Assembly: GCF_003255815.1 (NCBI RefSeq)
Contig: NC_037680.1
Span: forward strand, 17,822,244-17,886,243
Length of the DNA stretch: 64,000 bases
Direction: 5' to 3'
Origin: Theropithecus gelada
Taxonomy: Eukaryota > Chordata > Mammalia > Primates > Cercopithecidae
Positions within the stretch are counted from its first letter, which is position 1; the number at the start of each line of letters is the position of its first letter. Below are positions 62,345 to 64,000 of the stretch, piece by piece. The position numbers and the translations under genes were made by a program. The notes below the pieces were generated by a model. That model ran no database searches. It was not told the origin of the DNA and worked only from the letters and a program-made list of their open reading frames with translations.

Positions 62345-62740
62345 GTCAGTTAGGGATTACTTTTAGCTCTATATAGCAGAAATCCCATTGCAGTGGTTTA
62401 ATAAAACAGGAATTCATTTTTCTCATGTCCTCTGGTCTGGGAGGTAGGTAGTTCATGGCTGCTCAGCTGTTTAGGGAATGAGGCTCCTTTTCTATTTCTG
62501 CTCTGTCATCTTGAGCATGTCGATTTTGCTCCCATGGTTGCAATATGGCAGCTGCAGCACCGAGTGTCAAACTGCAATTCATACAGTGAAATAAGAATAA
62601 AAAAGAACAAAATGAGTTGACCGTATCTGAAAAAGTGTTCCTGAAATTCCCTCTCAAAATCTTTTGCTGAAGTTCCATTGGTCAGGACTACGTTATATGG
62701 TCAACTCTCTTCTGAGAGATTTTTGGAAAGTGATTTTTTT
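62345..62740 (-). mobile_element. Unclassified interspersed repeat, possible antisense relative of 43740-44195
   Basis: GTCAGTTAGGGATTACTTTTAGCTCTATATAGCAGAAATCCC, GGTTTAATAAAACAGGAATTC, GTCTGGGAGGTAGGTAGTTCATGGC, ATGGTTGCAATATGGCAGCTGCAGC and GAAGTTCCATTGGTCAGGAC follow a mammalian repeat I remember but cannot name. CCATTGGTCAGGAC is the reverse of the CTGGCCAATGG box at 43876-43887. Confidence 0.45.
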
Positions 62741-63229
62741 TTTTAATTAGACATATTGGAATTCTGTTGGGAAGAAAGAAAGGGAAAATAAGAGACTGAA
62801 GAGACATTGTCTGCCATACCTAATATTGTCGTTTTTAATGTATTTTTATGATGTCATTTGGGCTTATCTTCCAGACCACATTTAAATGGTTGGACTAGAG
62901 ACCTGTTCACAGGGAATTTGCATGACTGGGAGGTGACTGAGCTGGGACAAAAAAGTGAGCCTAACCATGCGATGGTTTTGGGAGTCAAAACGTAGGTTCA
63001 GAGGCCCCCTTGCTGGCCAGTTCAGGGAACTGTCAGAAAGCATCACATGTCTACCTATCACACACCCTCAACTGCTCACTTTGTTGATGGGAAGATCTAG
63101 ATCTTATGGCAGTTTCCCACATCCCACTGGCTTTTCAGCTTCAGCCAAGGAGGTGATGGGATTTGTAGCTGATGCAAGCTAGCTATTGGAAATCAAGACA
63201 GCATAAGCCTGGTTTCCCTGCTTACAAAA
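62741..63229. other. Unassigned non-coding stretch
   Basis: No repeat or gene recognised. Confidence 0.4.
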
Positions 63230-64000
63230 CATGTAAAAGCTTCTTTTAGTATATATACATTATAATCACTTTATTTTTACCTAGGCAAATAATATTTACC
63301 TTATTTTTTCATTTGATTTTTAACTTTCTGTTATGGAAAATTTCAAATAAATACAAAAGGAGAGCGAGAATACAATAAACCTCTATGTGCACATCGCTCA
63401 GCATCAATGATTACTAACTTATGTCTGATTTTGTTTTGTGTTTAGCAATGCCCATTCCTTTTCCAAGGTTATTTTGAAGCAAGTTGTATCATTTTTAATA
63501 AATATTCTTTTGTCTTTAAAATATAAGTCTTTTTTTTATTATTTTTTTTTATTTTATTTTTTTTTTGTGATGGAATTTTGCTCCGTCGCCCAGGCTGGAG
63601 TGCAGTGACGTGATCTCGGCTCACTGAAACCTCTGCTTCCCGAGTTCAAGCAATTCTCCTGCCTCAGCCTCCCAAGTAGCTGGGACTACAGATTCCTGCC
63701 ACCATGCCTGGCTAATTTTTGTATTTTTAGTAGAGACGGGGTTTCACCATATTGTTCAGGCTGATCGTGAACTCTTGACCATGTTATCCATCCGCCTCGG
63801 CCTCCCAACATGCTGAGATCACAGGCGTGAGCCACCGCGCCTGGCCAACTATAAGGCTTTTTTTTGCAGTCTGTGTTTAGAGTTCTCTACTGTCAAGTTT
63901 TGTCCAGGTTCTTTGACTAAAGATGTCAGTGAGAATTGTACATTGTAATTCATTGCTACATCTCTTATCTATTTTTAATCTACAAGGTCCCCTCCCACTT
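63230..64000 (-). mobile_element. L1M-type LINE fragment, running off the window, with an Alu
   Basis: TATGGAAAATTTCAAATAAATACAAAAGGAGAG, TATGTGCACATCGCTCAGCATCAATGATTACTAAC, TTATTTTGAAGCAAG and, after the Alu, CATCTCTTATCTATTTTTAATCTACAAGGTCCCCTCCC follow an L1M-associated sequence in antisense. Family and strand are tentative. Confidence 0.5.
63538..63846 (-). mobile_element. Alu (AluS-like), antisense
   Basis: GATGGAATTTTGCTCCGTCGCCC to CACCGCGCCTGGCC. TATAAGTCTTTTTTTT (from 63523) and TATAAGGCTTTTTTTT (from 63850) form the target duplication. Confidence 0.94.

Overview
The window is primate nuclear DNA, most likely from an Old World monkey (Cercopithecidae: macaque, baboon or vervet type). 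It is crowded with Alu, L1 of primate (L1P) and older mammalian (L1M) age, MIR, L2, MaLR/ERVL solo LTRs, hAT and Tigger DNA transposons and microsatellites. Two young Alu copies (23121-23434 minus, 31804-32115 plus) share the set of Alu changes I know from the cercopithecoid AluYR lineage: GGCTCAAGCC in the head, GAGACGGGCG, GGCGAGGTGG and GATCCGGCCACTGC. A single N (45030) sits in a microsatellite, as in a draft assembly. I found no host protein-coding exon, tRNA, rRNA or CRISPR. The window is best read as intergenic or deep intronic DNA.

Layout. 1-13660: two essentially full-length, dead L1 elements in head-to-head orientation. An older one lies on the minus strand (about 62-6955, carrying an Alu). 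A younger L1PA6-8-like one lies on the plus strand (7109-13531). Their 5' ends are about 150 bp apart and flank the left half of a MIR that the plus-strand L1 split, with a 19-bp target-site duplication (TSD). 13660-22000: a Alu monomer, an ERVL LTR nested in an Alu, an AT-rich block, a decayed L1M with nested insertions, an L2 split by an L1M tail, and two opposed MIRs. 22000-32200: an antisense L1M/HAL1-like region cut by an AluYR, a hAT element, a THE1 solo LTR with a perfect TSD, L2 pieces and a second AluYR. 32200-45400: hAT, L1M 5' and 3' ends, a cluster of MIRs, several Alus, and an Alu whose tail has become a 367-bp pure homopurine/homopyrimidine tract. 45400-64000: a Tigger-like transposon with both ends, another antisense L1M, an MLT2-like LTR, an 82-nt near-perfect hairpin of unknown family, more Alus (one with a TA expansion in its middle), and an L1M at the right edge.

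Nothing here works as a gene set. The readable history is one of nested insertions dated by who interrupts whom. The points most worth a second look are the unexplained hairpin at 56430-56511, the giant L1 inverted repeat, the Alu-tail triplex-prone tract, and a few stretches (21480-21925, 27948-28026, 43740-44195 with its inverted relative 62345-62740) that I could not assign to a family. Family names come from remembered consensus sequences and were not checked by a search.
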